Below are positions 57,271 through 64,000 of a stretch of DNA of 64,000 nucleotides, piece after piece; the first letter of the stretch is position 1; each line of letters starts with the position of its first letter. The notes beneath the pieces are model-generated. The model made no database searches, was not told the origin of the DNA, and saw only the letters and a program-made list of their open reading frames with translations. Position numbers and translations under genes: made by a program. Source of the stretch: Bacteroidales bacterium (GTDB lineage: Bacteria; Bacteroidota; Bacteroidia; Bacteroidales; F082); NCBI GenBank assembly GCA_024400455.1, contig JAKSMU010000011.1:1-64000 (forward strand). Reading direction: 5' to 3'.

Positions 57271-58641
57271 CTACTCAACAATCAATTTTTTTGTCATCAC
57301 ACTGTTTTTTGTCCGTGCCTGGATAATGTAGTATCCTACTTGAAATCCACTAAGGTCTATCTGCAATTGGTTGCCATTGGCTTCCGATGTGAACATCATT
57401 TGCCCGATGCTGTTGAAGATTGTGACTTGCTGTATGCCTTCGCACTGGATGGTGACGGCATCGACGGCTGGATTTGGAAATACTGAGATTCGGTTGTAGT
57501 TGTTTTCATCCACATTGGTCGGGTCGGCCACAAGGACGATCTCTTCGCAGCTCATGGCAAAATTCGTGAAATCGCTTTCTTCACCGTCGTATATAACGCG
57601 CAGATTGTATTCATGATCGATGTGGTCTGGGGCGACATCAGTATAGGAGTTGGTATCGCCAGGGACGATGTCGTACGACTCGCCGTCGCGGATGATAAGC
57701 GTTCCGATGATTCCTGCTGCTGAGGTTCCATTGTTGCTGAATTCCACATCATCCACATTGAGGTAAAACTGGTCGGTGCAGTTGAAATGACGGATGGCGA
57801 TATATACTTCTTGGCCGGCATAAGCGCTGAGATCAACGGTGTATTGATACCAGGTGCCGTTGCGGTTGTCTTTGGCAGAAAGTGTCCATTCATGTAACAT
57901 GGTGAAATCGGCGGGATATGTCTGGCTCTCTGAAGAAACGGCAACTCCGAAATGCTCAAATGGGTAGCTGGCATCTTGAGCGCATGCCCAAAAACTGAAG
58001 GTCGAACTTTCAGTAACATGGACTTTATGAGTGACGATGTAATTGTCGGGATGCAGTGCACCAACACCAATCATGTTGCTGAAACTCTCTGAGCAAATCA
58101 TGTCTTCGCCAGTGTGAGGGAAGAAGGTGTATTGTGGGGCTGGCATGAACACTGAGGCGAGGTACCACCAGTGGTTGTCGCCATCGGCATCGATGAGTCC
58201 CCAATTCTGCGGAATGCCGGTTTCGAAACTTTCAAAGAAACTGTCGTCCTGAGGCGCTTGTGGCAGTTCCCAGTTGAGCACGATGTCGTCGCCTTGCCAT
58301 CCGCCTTGTGGGACGCTGACGAAGCCTTCGTAATGTTCGCATGAGGAATAAATCCAGTCAAAACTGGAAAAGTTGCCAATGGTGCCGTCAAAGATAGAAG
58401 CTACCATGATGTTGTGTCTTTCACCATCTTGGAAATCATTTACTTGGTGTTGAAAGTAGTGCTTTTCAATCTCGAATTCCTGTTGGTTGTCGATGCGGAC
58501 CATATAGCCGTCGGCATTTTCAAGTTCGTCCCATTGCGCCCAGCCTGTGGCTGAAACGTAAAGGTTTTCAATGTTCTGAGCCTTCATCGTGCCGAAGGCA
58601 AAAACGAGGATAAGGAAAAGTGTGGTTGCAATCTTTCTCAT
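57271..58641 (-). CDS. Surface protein with choice-of-anchor J domain and T9SS sorting domain
   Basis: The 456-residue protein has a signal peptide (to MKAQ), a fibronectin-like N-terminal region, a cleaved-adhesin/choice-of-anchor J domain (DSFFESFETGIPQNWGLIDADGD ... FSFWACAQDASYPFEHFGVAVS ... YLNVDDVEFSN, about residues 140-300) and a C-terminal T9SS type A domain (VFPNPAVDAVTIQCEGIQQV, LSGFQVGYYIIQARTKN). This architecture resembles the adhesin domains of gingipain-type proteins. It is likely exposed on the surface as an adhesin or glycan-binding protein. It ends 15 bases from the preceding solute-binding gene, convergent. Confidence 0.87.
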   Translation of the reverse strand: MRKIATTLFLILVFAFGTMKAQNIENLYVSATGWAQWDELENADGYMVRIDNQQEFEIEKHYFQHQVNDFQDGERHNIMVASIFDGTIGNFSSFDWIYSSCEHYEGFVSVPQGGWQGDDIVLNWELPQAPQDDSFFESFETGIPQNWGLIDADGDNHWWYLASVFMPAPQYTFFPHTGEDMICSESFSNMIGVGALHPDNYIVTHKVHVTESSTFSFWACAQDASYPFEHFGVAVSSESQTYPADFTMLHEWTLSAKDNRNGTWYQYTVDLSAYAGQEVYIAIRHFNCTDQFYLNVDDVEFSNNGTSAAGIIGTLIIRDGESYDIVPGDTNSYTDVAPDHIDHEYNLRVIYDGEESDFTNFAMSCEEIVLVADPTNVDENNYNRISVFPNPAVDAVTIQCEGIQQVTIFNSIGQMMFTSEANGNQLQIDLSGFQVGYYIIQARTKNSVMTKKLIVE

Positions 58642-58669
58642 GATGTATGATTAATAAATTGTCTTATTG

Positions 58670-61510
58670 TCATTCAACGCTTACGCGTCTCACACAAGTG
58701 CCGTTATCATTGGAAATGCGGACGATGAAGATGCCGTTGCCAAACTGTGTCAGGTCGAGTGTCATGCTGTCGCTGTTAGAAGTAACATCGTAGATCGTTT
58801 GTCCAAGAATGTTTGATATTGTGACATGCTGCATGCCATTGGCTTCAATGGTTATGTTGCCTTTGGTCGGGTTGGGGTAGACTTTGGCAGCAACGCTGTT
58901 TTCGACAATGTCGGAAAACTTCACTTCAACGGTAATCACGGCTTGTGCTTCGCAGCCGTCGTTGTTGTAGCCTGTCACGGTGTAGGTGGTTGTTTGGCTG
59001 GGCGAAACGGTGATGGATGCTGTTGTTTCGCCTGTTGACCAAAGGTAGCTGTCTGCGCCTGAGACTGTCAGTGTGGTGCTTTCGCCAATGCTGATTTGTG
59101 TGTTTCCTGAAATCGTAACTTCCATTGAGGAAGGATTGAAAGTCAGGTTCAGACCTACAATGCTGTCGCAGAAGGCAGTCTCGTAAGCCGTTGTGTAATA
59201 GCCGGGTTCTGTGAGAGTGGTGCCGTTGAAATTGTAGGTGCTGCCGCAAGTGGTGAGGTCAATCACGTTGAGCGGCGAACAGCTTTCGAAAGCGCCTATT
59301 TCTATGCGTCCGTTTTGGATGCGGAAATTGCCGAAGAGGTCGTTTTCGCCTAAGCCGGTTGTGTTTGGCTTGCCGGCATTGAGGCAGATGCTGCGTGGCA
59401 TGAGGCTCCAGTCGGCATCGTGATATTCGGCACCTGCGCCTTCGGCGGGTTGTGCGAAACGGACGAAATTATCTGGCGTTTCGCTTTCGTTTTCAGCGGA
59501 CAAAACTATCATGTTTTCGCCTTCATAATTGTCTTGAACGGCGCAATAGTCGGCTTTCATTTCACCGTCAATCTGATTGTCGGTGCCGTTGGCTTTGTTG
59601 CCCCAAACGATGCAGTTCGTGTATTTGCTGTAACGGTTTTCGCTGAAAATGCCGCCCGACGATTCAAGGGCATCGTTCATCACAAAATTGCAGTTCGTGA
59701 CCGTCATTTTGCCTCGGGCATACATGCCGGCGCCGTTTTTGGCGGTGTTATTGCTGATGATACAGCCTTTCAAAGTGGGTTCAGCATTGTTGTAGATATA
59801 CAAACCGCCGCCCTTGGTGGAAGCCGAGTTGTTGCAAATGATGCAGTTGGTGAAAACGGTTCCGTAACGGTCGCAGACACCAGCACCTATGGAAGTGGTG
59901 TTGTTGGTGATGGTGCAGTTCGAAATGATGACTTTGCTATTGCCAGAAGCCGCATTGATGTAGATGCCACCGCCGTAAATGTCAGCGTGATTGTTGTTGA
60001 TAGTGCAATTGGAAAGGGTAACGTAATCGTTGAGGTAAACGCCTGCTCCTGAACCCGTTGCGCCATTGGTGATGGTGAAACCGTCCCAAACGGCGGCTGT
60101 TCCTGCATTGAAAGCGGATGCTTGGTTCAAGACGCGTTTCGCGCTCTGGCCATCAAGGATGGAGGCGTTGTTGACGAAATCGCGTTGCGAGAGGTCGTAG
60201 TCGGGGGCTTCGTCGCCGTTGAAACTGCCGTAGATGCGGTTGCCGTAGGTGATGCTGAAAGCGTTTTCGGGGTCGGTGTCATCACCGTAGTAGGTGCCTT
60301 TCTTGGCCCAGATTTTTACTCCGTCGATGCTGCGCGCATTGGCGAAATGCAATTCCGAGGTGGCGTTTTCCCATGAAGAACCGTCGCCTTGTCCGTCGGG
60401 ACTGACATAAATGATTCCGTTTTCATCGCTGTTGATGACCATTGGCCTGATGTTGACGACCATAGCCTGACTGTTGGTCCAGCCGTTCACATCGTAAAGC
60501 GAATAATAGCCGTTGCTGTAGCCGCTCCATCCCCAGTTGAAATGGTAGTAGTCGCTGGCATTGTAGCCATCAAGGACAAAGGCATGGCCAGCGCTGCTGT
60601 TGGCGCCGGAATAATAAATGGGACGGGCATTGTCGAGTTCGTTGCGCACCATGTCGCGCCATTCTTCGAACTCATATTTCGAACGCTCTCTGTAGGTTGC
60701 GCTGCAATAACCGAAATAACTGCGCAAGGCGGTTTCCACATCTTTCGATTGTGCGCCGCTACCGCTCGGACTGTAATTCATGTTGACGCTCACGCCGCAA
60801 TGGTACATCAGCGTGGCGATGGCATCGTTGTGCGAATAGATTTCGTCGGGCATGTTGTCCCAATCGTAGGCGGTTTCATTGAAATTAGCCGTCTGTTGTC
60901 CGTAGGTGTTATGATGATAGGAGTGGGTGCCATAGCCTTGCTTCGGGTGGTTGTGGTATTTCATCACCTGAGCCATGGCGCACGCCACGCAACCGGCATA
61001 AACGCGGTTGCAAGGGCCGCCCCAGGCCGTCGGACAGTATTCGTTGTAGTAGCAGTCCTGGTTCCAAAGTGTGTGAACTAACGGATTGACACCTCTTTTA
61101 TTAAATACGAGTCTGCCGTTTTCGAAATCACGCCATTGTTGCTTGATGAAATCGGGCGTCAGTTCGGGATGTTCATCGGCATAACGGCTCATTTCTTCGT
61201 ATTGCTCCATCCACCATTTGATGTTTTCGGGTGCTTCGTCGAGGCTTGGAAATATGGAATTGTCGGAATAGGCGAGGATAGGAGGCAGGTTTTTACTGCT
61301 TGAAACGATGACAAAACCTTGATTGTCTATGTTATAGATGAAAAATGATGCGCTTTGTAAGGCCGTTATATCAGATCCTTTCAGTGCCAGATTTTGTTGA
61401 GCAAAGGCAAGAGCCAATTCTGATTGAGAAATGCCGTTTGTTGTGTTTTGAGAAAATGCATTGCTGAATGCTGCAAAAATCAAGAGAAAAAATAGCGGAA
61501 GTCTTTTCAT
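58670..61510 (-). CDS. C10-family cysteine protease fused to a beta-helix, with T9SS sorting domain
   Basis: The 946-residue protein begins with a signal peptide (MKRLPLFFLLIFAAFSNAFSQ) and a Spi-like propeptide (about 22-115). The C10 streptopain catalytic domain follows, with Cys174 in YAGCVACAMAQVMKYH and His309 in SSAGHAFVLDGYN. About residues 400-760 form a right-handed parallel beta-helix with Asn-ladder repeats (LSNCTINNNHADIYGGGIYIN), then an immunoglobulin-like/PKD-like domain and a T9SS type A domain (VYPNPTKGNITIEANG, GIFIVRI). I chose ATG at 61510; the longer reading runs into the divergent thrS. The substrate is probably host or dietary protein. Confidence 0.88.
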   Translation of the reverse strand: MKRLPLFFLLIFAAFSNAFSQNTTNGISQSELALAFAQQNLALKGSDITALQSASFFIYNIDNQGFVIVSSSKNLPPILAYSDNSIFPSLDEAPENIKWWMEQYEEMSRYADEHPELTPDFIKQQWRDFENGRLVFNKRGVNPLVHTLWNQDCYYNEYCPTAWGGPCNRVYAGCVACAMAQVMKYHNHPKQGYGTHSYHHNTYGQQTANFNETAYDWDNMPDEIYSHNDAIATLMYHCGVSVNMNYSPSGSGAQSKDVETALRSYFGYCSATYRERSKYEFEEWRDMVRNELDNARPIYYSGANSSAGHAFVLDGYNASDYYHFNWGWSGYSNGYYSLYDVNGWTNSQAMVVNIRPMVINSDENGIIYVSPDGQGDGSSWENATSELHFANARSIDGVKIWAKKGTYYGDDTDPENAFSITYGNRIYGSFNGDEAPDYDLSQRDFVNNASILDGQSAKRVLNQASAFNAGTAAVWDGFTITNGATGSGAGVYLNDYVTLSNCTINNNHADIYGGGIYINAASGNSKVIISNCTITNNTTSIGAGVCDRYGTVFTNCIICNNSASTKGGGLYIYNNAEPTLKGCIISNNTAKNGAGMYARGKMTVTNCNFVMNDALESSGGIFSENRYSKYTNCIVWGNKANGTDNQIDGEMKADYCAVQDNYEGENMIVLSAENESETPDNFVRFAQPAEGAGAEYHDADWSLMPRSICLNAGKPNTTGLGENDLFGNFRIQNGRIEIGAFESCSPLNVIDLTTCGSTYNFNGTTLTEPGYYTTAYETAFCDSIVGLNLTFNPSSMEVTISGNTQISIGESTTLTVSGADSYLWSTGETTASITVSPSQTTTYTVTGYNNDGCEAQAVITVEVKFSDIVENSVAAKVYPNPTKGNITIEANGMQHVTISNILGQTIYDVTSNSDSMTLDLTQFGNGIFIVRISNDNGTCVRRVSVE

Positions 61511-61530
61511 GGTTTTGAATAATTTGACCG

Positions 61531-61538
61531 CAAAGGTA
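61531..61538 (-). promoter_or_regulatory. Putative promoter -7 element of the C10 protease gene
   Basis: TACCTTTG on the minus strand, 21 bases before the ATG at 61510. Confidence 0.6.
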
Positions 61539-61611
61539 AAAAATAATGTTTTGTACAGAAAAAAAACTTTCAACGGACAAAAAATCAGTGCTTTTGAATC
61601 GAAATAATTTG

Positions 61612-61619
61612 TACTTTTG
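61612..61619 (+). promoter_or_regulatory. Putative promoter -7 element of thrS
   Basis: TACTTTTG, 31 bases before the ATG at 61650. Confidence 0.6.
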
Positions 61620-61649
61620 CAGCCGTTTTCAAAAACAGGTATACCTATT

Positions 61650-63590
61650 ATGATTAATATAACATTTCCTGACAAGAGCGTCAGACAGTATGAAGCAGGC
61701 GTTTCGCCATTGGACATCGCTAAGAGCATTAGCGAAGGCTTGGCTCGCAACGTATTGGCAGCCAGCGTGAATGGTAAGAAATGGGACGCAACCCGCGCCA
61801 TCAACGAAGATGCTGAAATCCAACTCTTCACTTGGGATGACCCTGAAGGTAAAGCCGCCATGTGGCACTCATCAGCTCACTTGATGGCTGCTGCTATCGA
61901 GCAATTATATAAAGGTGTGAAATTCGGCATTGGCCCTTCAATCGACAACGGTTTCTATTATGACATCGATACCGGTGACATCACTTTGACTGAAGCCGAC
62001 CTCGTCAACATTGAAAAGAAGATGCTTGAACTAGCACGCCAGAAACAGACCTTTGAACGCATTGACGTTACAAAGGAAGAGGCTTTGAAGCATTTCTCCG
62101 ACAAAGGCGACGAATATAAGGTGGAACTGATTTCCGAACTGGAAGACGGCACCATCACCTATTATAAGAATGGCGATTTCACCGACCTTTGCCGCGGACC
62201 TCATATCCCGAACACGAGTTTCATTAAGGCTGTGAAGCTGACTTCACTCGCTGGCGCTTACTGGCGTGGCGATGAAAAGCGCAAGCAGTTGACCCGTGTC
62301 TACGGTATCACTTTCCCGAAGCAGAAGGAATTGGATGAATATCTCGTCCTCCTTGAAGAAGCCAAGAAACGCGACCACCGTAAGCTGGGCCGTGAGTTGG
62401 AACTCTTTATGTTCAATGAATTGGTGGGTAAAGGCCTTCCGATTTGGTTGCCAAAAGGTACGGCATTGCGTTTGCGTCTGCAGGATTATCTGACTAAGAT
62501 CCAGCAGGATTACGGTTACGAACAGGTCATCACTCCACATATCGGTGGCAAACAGCTTTATGTGACTTCAGGTCACTGGGAGCACTACGGCGCCGACAGT
62601 TTCCGCCCAATCACCACTCCTGAAGAAGGCGAAGAATACTTGCTGAAGCCGATGAACTGCCCTCACCACTGCCAAATCTTCAAGTGGAAACCGCGTTCAT
62701 ACAAGGATATGCCTGTCCGTATCGCTGAATTCGGTACCGTGTACCGTTATGAACAGAGCGGCGAATTGCACGGCTTGACCCGTGTGCGTTCATTCACTCA
62801 GGACGATGCTCACATTTTCTGCCGTCCCGACCAGGTGAAAGACGAGTTCATCCGCGTGATGGAAATCATCGAAATCATCTTCAAGGCCCTTGATTTCAAG
62901 AACTTTGAAGCTCAAATATCACTCCGTGACCCTAACAACCATGAAAAATACGTAGGCACTGACGAAAACTGGGCAAAGGCTGAAGCTGCTATCCAGGAAG
63001 CATGTCAGGAAAAAGGTCTGCCGGCACACGTCGAATACGGCGAAGCTGCTTTCTATGGCCCGAAGCTTGACTTCATGGTGAAGGATGCTATCGGACGTAA
63101 ATGGCAGTTGGGTACCATTCAGGTCGACTACAACCTGCCTGAACGTTTCGATTTGACCTACATTGGCGCTGACAACGAAAAGCACCGTCCGGTCATGATT
63201 CACAGAGCACCATTCGGTTCCATGGAGCGTTTCGTGGCTGTCTTGTTAGAGCATTGCGCAGGCGAATTCCCGCTTTGGCTGGCTCCAGATCAGCTGATAA
63301 TCCTCCCTGTGAGCGAAAAATACATGAATTTTGCACAAAATTTGCAATCGTATCTGAAAAAGTCCGATATTCGCGCCCTCATTGATGAGAGAAACGAAAA
63401 GATCGGTCGTAAGATCCGCGATGCCGAAATGAAGAAATATCCTTACATGGTTATCGTCGGTGAAAAGGAAGAGGCTGAAAATTCAGTGTCAGTCCGCCGT
63501 CACGGTCAGGTCGATCTCGGCTCGATGAGCGTCGAAGACTTTGCAGCTATGATTAACAAGCAAGTTGAAGACGAAAGAAATAAAAGATAA
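61650..63590 (+). CDS. thrS: Threonyl-tRNA synthetase
   Basis: The 646-residue class II synthetase has an N-terminal TGS domain (about 1-60), the editing domain with [15 protein letters not shown], the catalytic core with motif 2 ([32 protein letters not shown]) and motif 3 ([19 protein letters not shown]), and the anticodon-binding domain. I chose ATG at 61650, where the TGS domain starts; the upstream in-frame ATG overlaps the promoter. It is followed directly by infC, the common thrS-infC arrangement. Confidence 0.97.
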   Translation: MINITFPDKSVRQYEAGVSPLDIAKSISEGLARNVLAASVNGKKWDATRAINEDAEIQLFTWDDPEGKAAMWHSSAHLMAAAIEQLYKGVKFGIGPSIDNGFYYDIDTGDITLTEADLVNIEKKMLELARQKQTFERIDVTKEEALKHFSDKGDEYKVELISELEDGTITYYKNGDFTDLCRGPHIPNTSFIKAVKLTSLAGAYWRGDEKRKQLTRVYGITFPKQKELDEYLVLLEEAKKRDHRKLGRELELFMFNELVGKGLPIWLPKGTALRLRLQDYLTKIQQDYGYEQVITPHIGGKQLYVTSGHWEHYGADSFRPITTPEEGEEYLLKPMNCPHHCQIFKWKPRSYKDMPVRIAEFGTVYRYEQSGELHGLTRVRSFTQDDAHIFCRPDQVKDEFIRVMEIIEIIFKALDFKNFEAQISLRDPNNHEKYVGTDENWAKAEAAIQEACQEKGLPAHVEYGEAAFYGPKLDFMVKDAIGRKWQLGTIQVDYNLPERFDLTYIGADNEKHRPVMIHRAPFGSMERFVAVLLEHCAGEFPLWLAPDQLIILPVSEKYMNFAQNLQSYLKKSDIRALIDERNEKIGRKIRDAEMKKYPYMVIVGEKEEAENSVSVRRHGQVDLGSMSVEDFAAMINKQVEDERNKR

Positions 63591-63604
63591 CTTAATTATA
63601 GGAG

Positions 63605-64000
63605 ATTACTACCATAGCACAGATTCCACCAAAGGGAAAACCTTCGCAGAAGCCAGCTAAAGGCAAGGACGAAGATCAGCATCGGGTGAACGAAGAAATC
63701 AAGGCCCCGATGGTCAGGTTAGTAGGTGAGGGTGTCGAAACCAACATCTATCCAATCAAAGAGGCTTTGAGGATTGTTGAAGAACTCGGCGTTGATTTAG
63801 TTGAGATTTCTCCAGATGCCAATCCTCCAGTCTGTAAGGCAATGGACTACAAGAAGTTCATTTTCGACCAGAAGAAGAAGCAAAAGGAACTCAAGGCAAA
63901 GGCCACCAAAGTCGTGATAAAGGAAATCCGACTCACAGCCCAAACCGATGACCATGATTTCGAGTTTAAACTGAATCATGCCAAGCGTTTCTTACAGGAA
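63605..64000 (+). CDS. infC: Translation initiation factor IF-3 (5' part, non-canonical start)
   Basis: The reading frame ≡2 (mod 3) from 63602 encodes IF-3: IAQIPPKGKPSQKPAKGKDE, then the conserved HRVNEEIKAPMVRLVGEGVE, LVEISPDANPPVCKAMDYKKF and EIRLTAQTDDHDFEFK, and runs off the window. Upstream of the conserved N-domain the only candidate starts after the in-frame TAG at 63599 are ATT at 63605 and ATA at 63614; there is no ATG, GTG or TTG until GTG at 63686, inside the conserved region. GGAG at 63601-63604 is nine bases before the ATA. IF-3 is known to autoregulate from an AUU start in E. coli. I give 63605 as the outer limit. Confidence 0.88.
   Translation, partial: MTTIAQIPPKGKPSQKPAKGKDEDQHRVNEEIKAPMVRLVGEGVETNIYPIKEALRIVEELGVDLVEISPDANPPVCKAMDYKKFIFDQKKKQKELKAKATKVVIKEIRLTAQTDDHDFEFKLNHAKRFLQE

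Noticed and set aside
61511-61861. An upstream start extending the C10 protease
   Set aside because: The extension runs antisense into thrS and past the promoter at 61531; the signal peptide at 61510 marks the real start.

Overview
The window looks like chromosomal DNA from a member of the order Bacteroidales (phylum Bacteroidota), probably an uncultured gut or rumen lineage; I cannot place it to genus. The evidence is the Bacteroidota -7 promoter motif TAnnTTTG in front of many genes, four secreted proteins with type IX secretion (T9SS) C-terminal sorting domains, several outer-membrane beta-barrels, a type B ribosomal protein L31, a fused glucosamine-6-phosphate deaminase/PIG-L protein, and a DUF3078 protein.

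Region 1 (1-7100) is a type I restriction-modification operon: hsdM, hsdS, a YhcG/DUF1016 nuclease, a REP-associated tyrosine transposase (RAYT) and hsdR, linked by short overlaps. A 60-bp duplicate of the hsdS 3' end flanks the YhcG gene. The YhcG and RAYT genes both carry in-frame palindromic sequence in their coding regions. Region 2 (7156-11468) is a GC-rich accessory operon of five genes, closed by a strong terminator. Its last gene is a large BT4734/VirE-N plus P-loop (DUF3987-like) protein of the kind seen in Bacteroidales integrated elements. There is no integrase, relaxase or att site, so it is either a remnant or part of a larger element. Its middle holds a compact, potentially pseudoknotted leader RNA (8368-8432), and its large gene has a third in-frame palindrome.

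Region 3 (11518-64000) is core chromosome. Leftward genes at 11518-16142 are a C_GCAxxG_C_C protein, a UPF0597/cysteine-desulfidase-like protein, a TPR/alanine-rich protein and a LolD-like ATPase. Next come thioredoxin, a DUF2007 protein, PnuC and an Omp28-like T9SS protein. A tightly overlapping five-gene leftward operon follows (LTA-synthase-like sulfatase, lipid kinase, SUI1/YciH, MscS channel, esterase). After it are rplS, trmD, a T9SS subtilase, a phosphoesterase, envelope proteins, rlmB, an S9 peptidase, efp, an LpxD-family acyltransferase, OmpA, tRNA-Lys(UUU), a YciO protein, a PurF-like protein lacking its glutaminase nucleophile, and the small SRP RNA. The last part holds the NagB/PIG-L fusion, a sulfatase, rimM-trmN6, tex-aroE, rpmE2, lon, a solute-binding lipoprotein, two more T9SS proteins (one a C10 protease fused to a beta-helix), thrS, and the 5' part of infC, which has no ATG, GTG or TTG start in the expected place.

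The strongest candidates for something undescribed are: coding palindromes in three neighbouring accessory genes, next to a RAYT that carries REP-like hairpins in its own coding sequence; the pseudoknot-capable leader at 8368-8432; the two-hairpin element at 16536-16673; a shared PGxTVN motif at the junction of two adjacent accessory genes; and the glutaminase-dead PurF homologue. No stretch longer than 300 bases lacks a gene.
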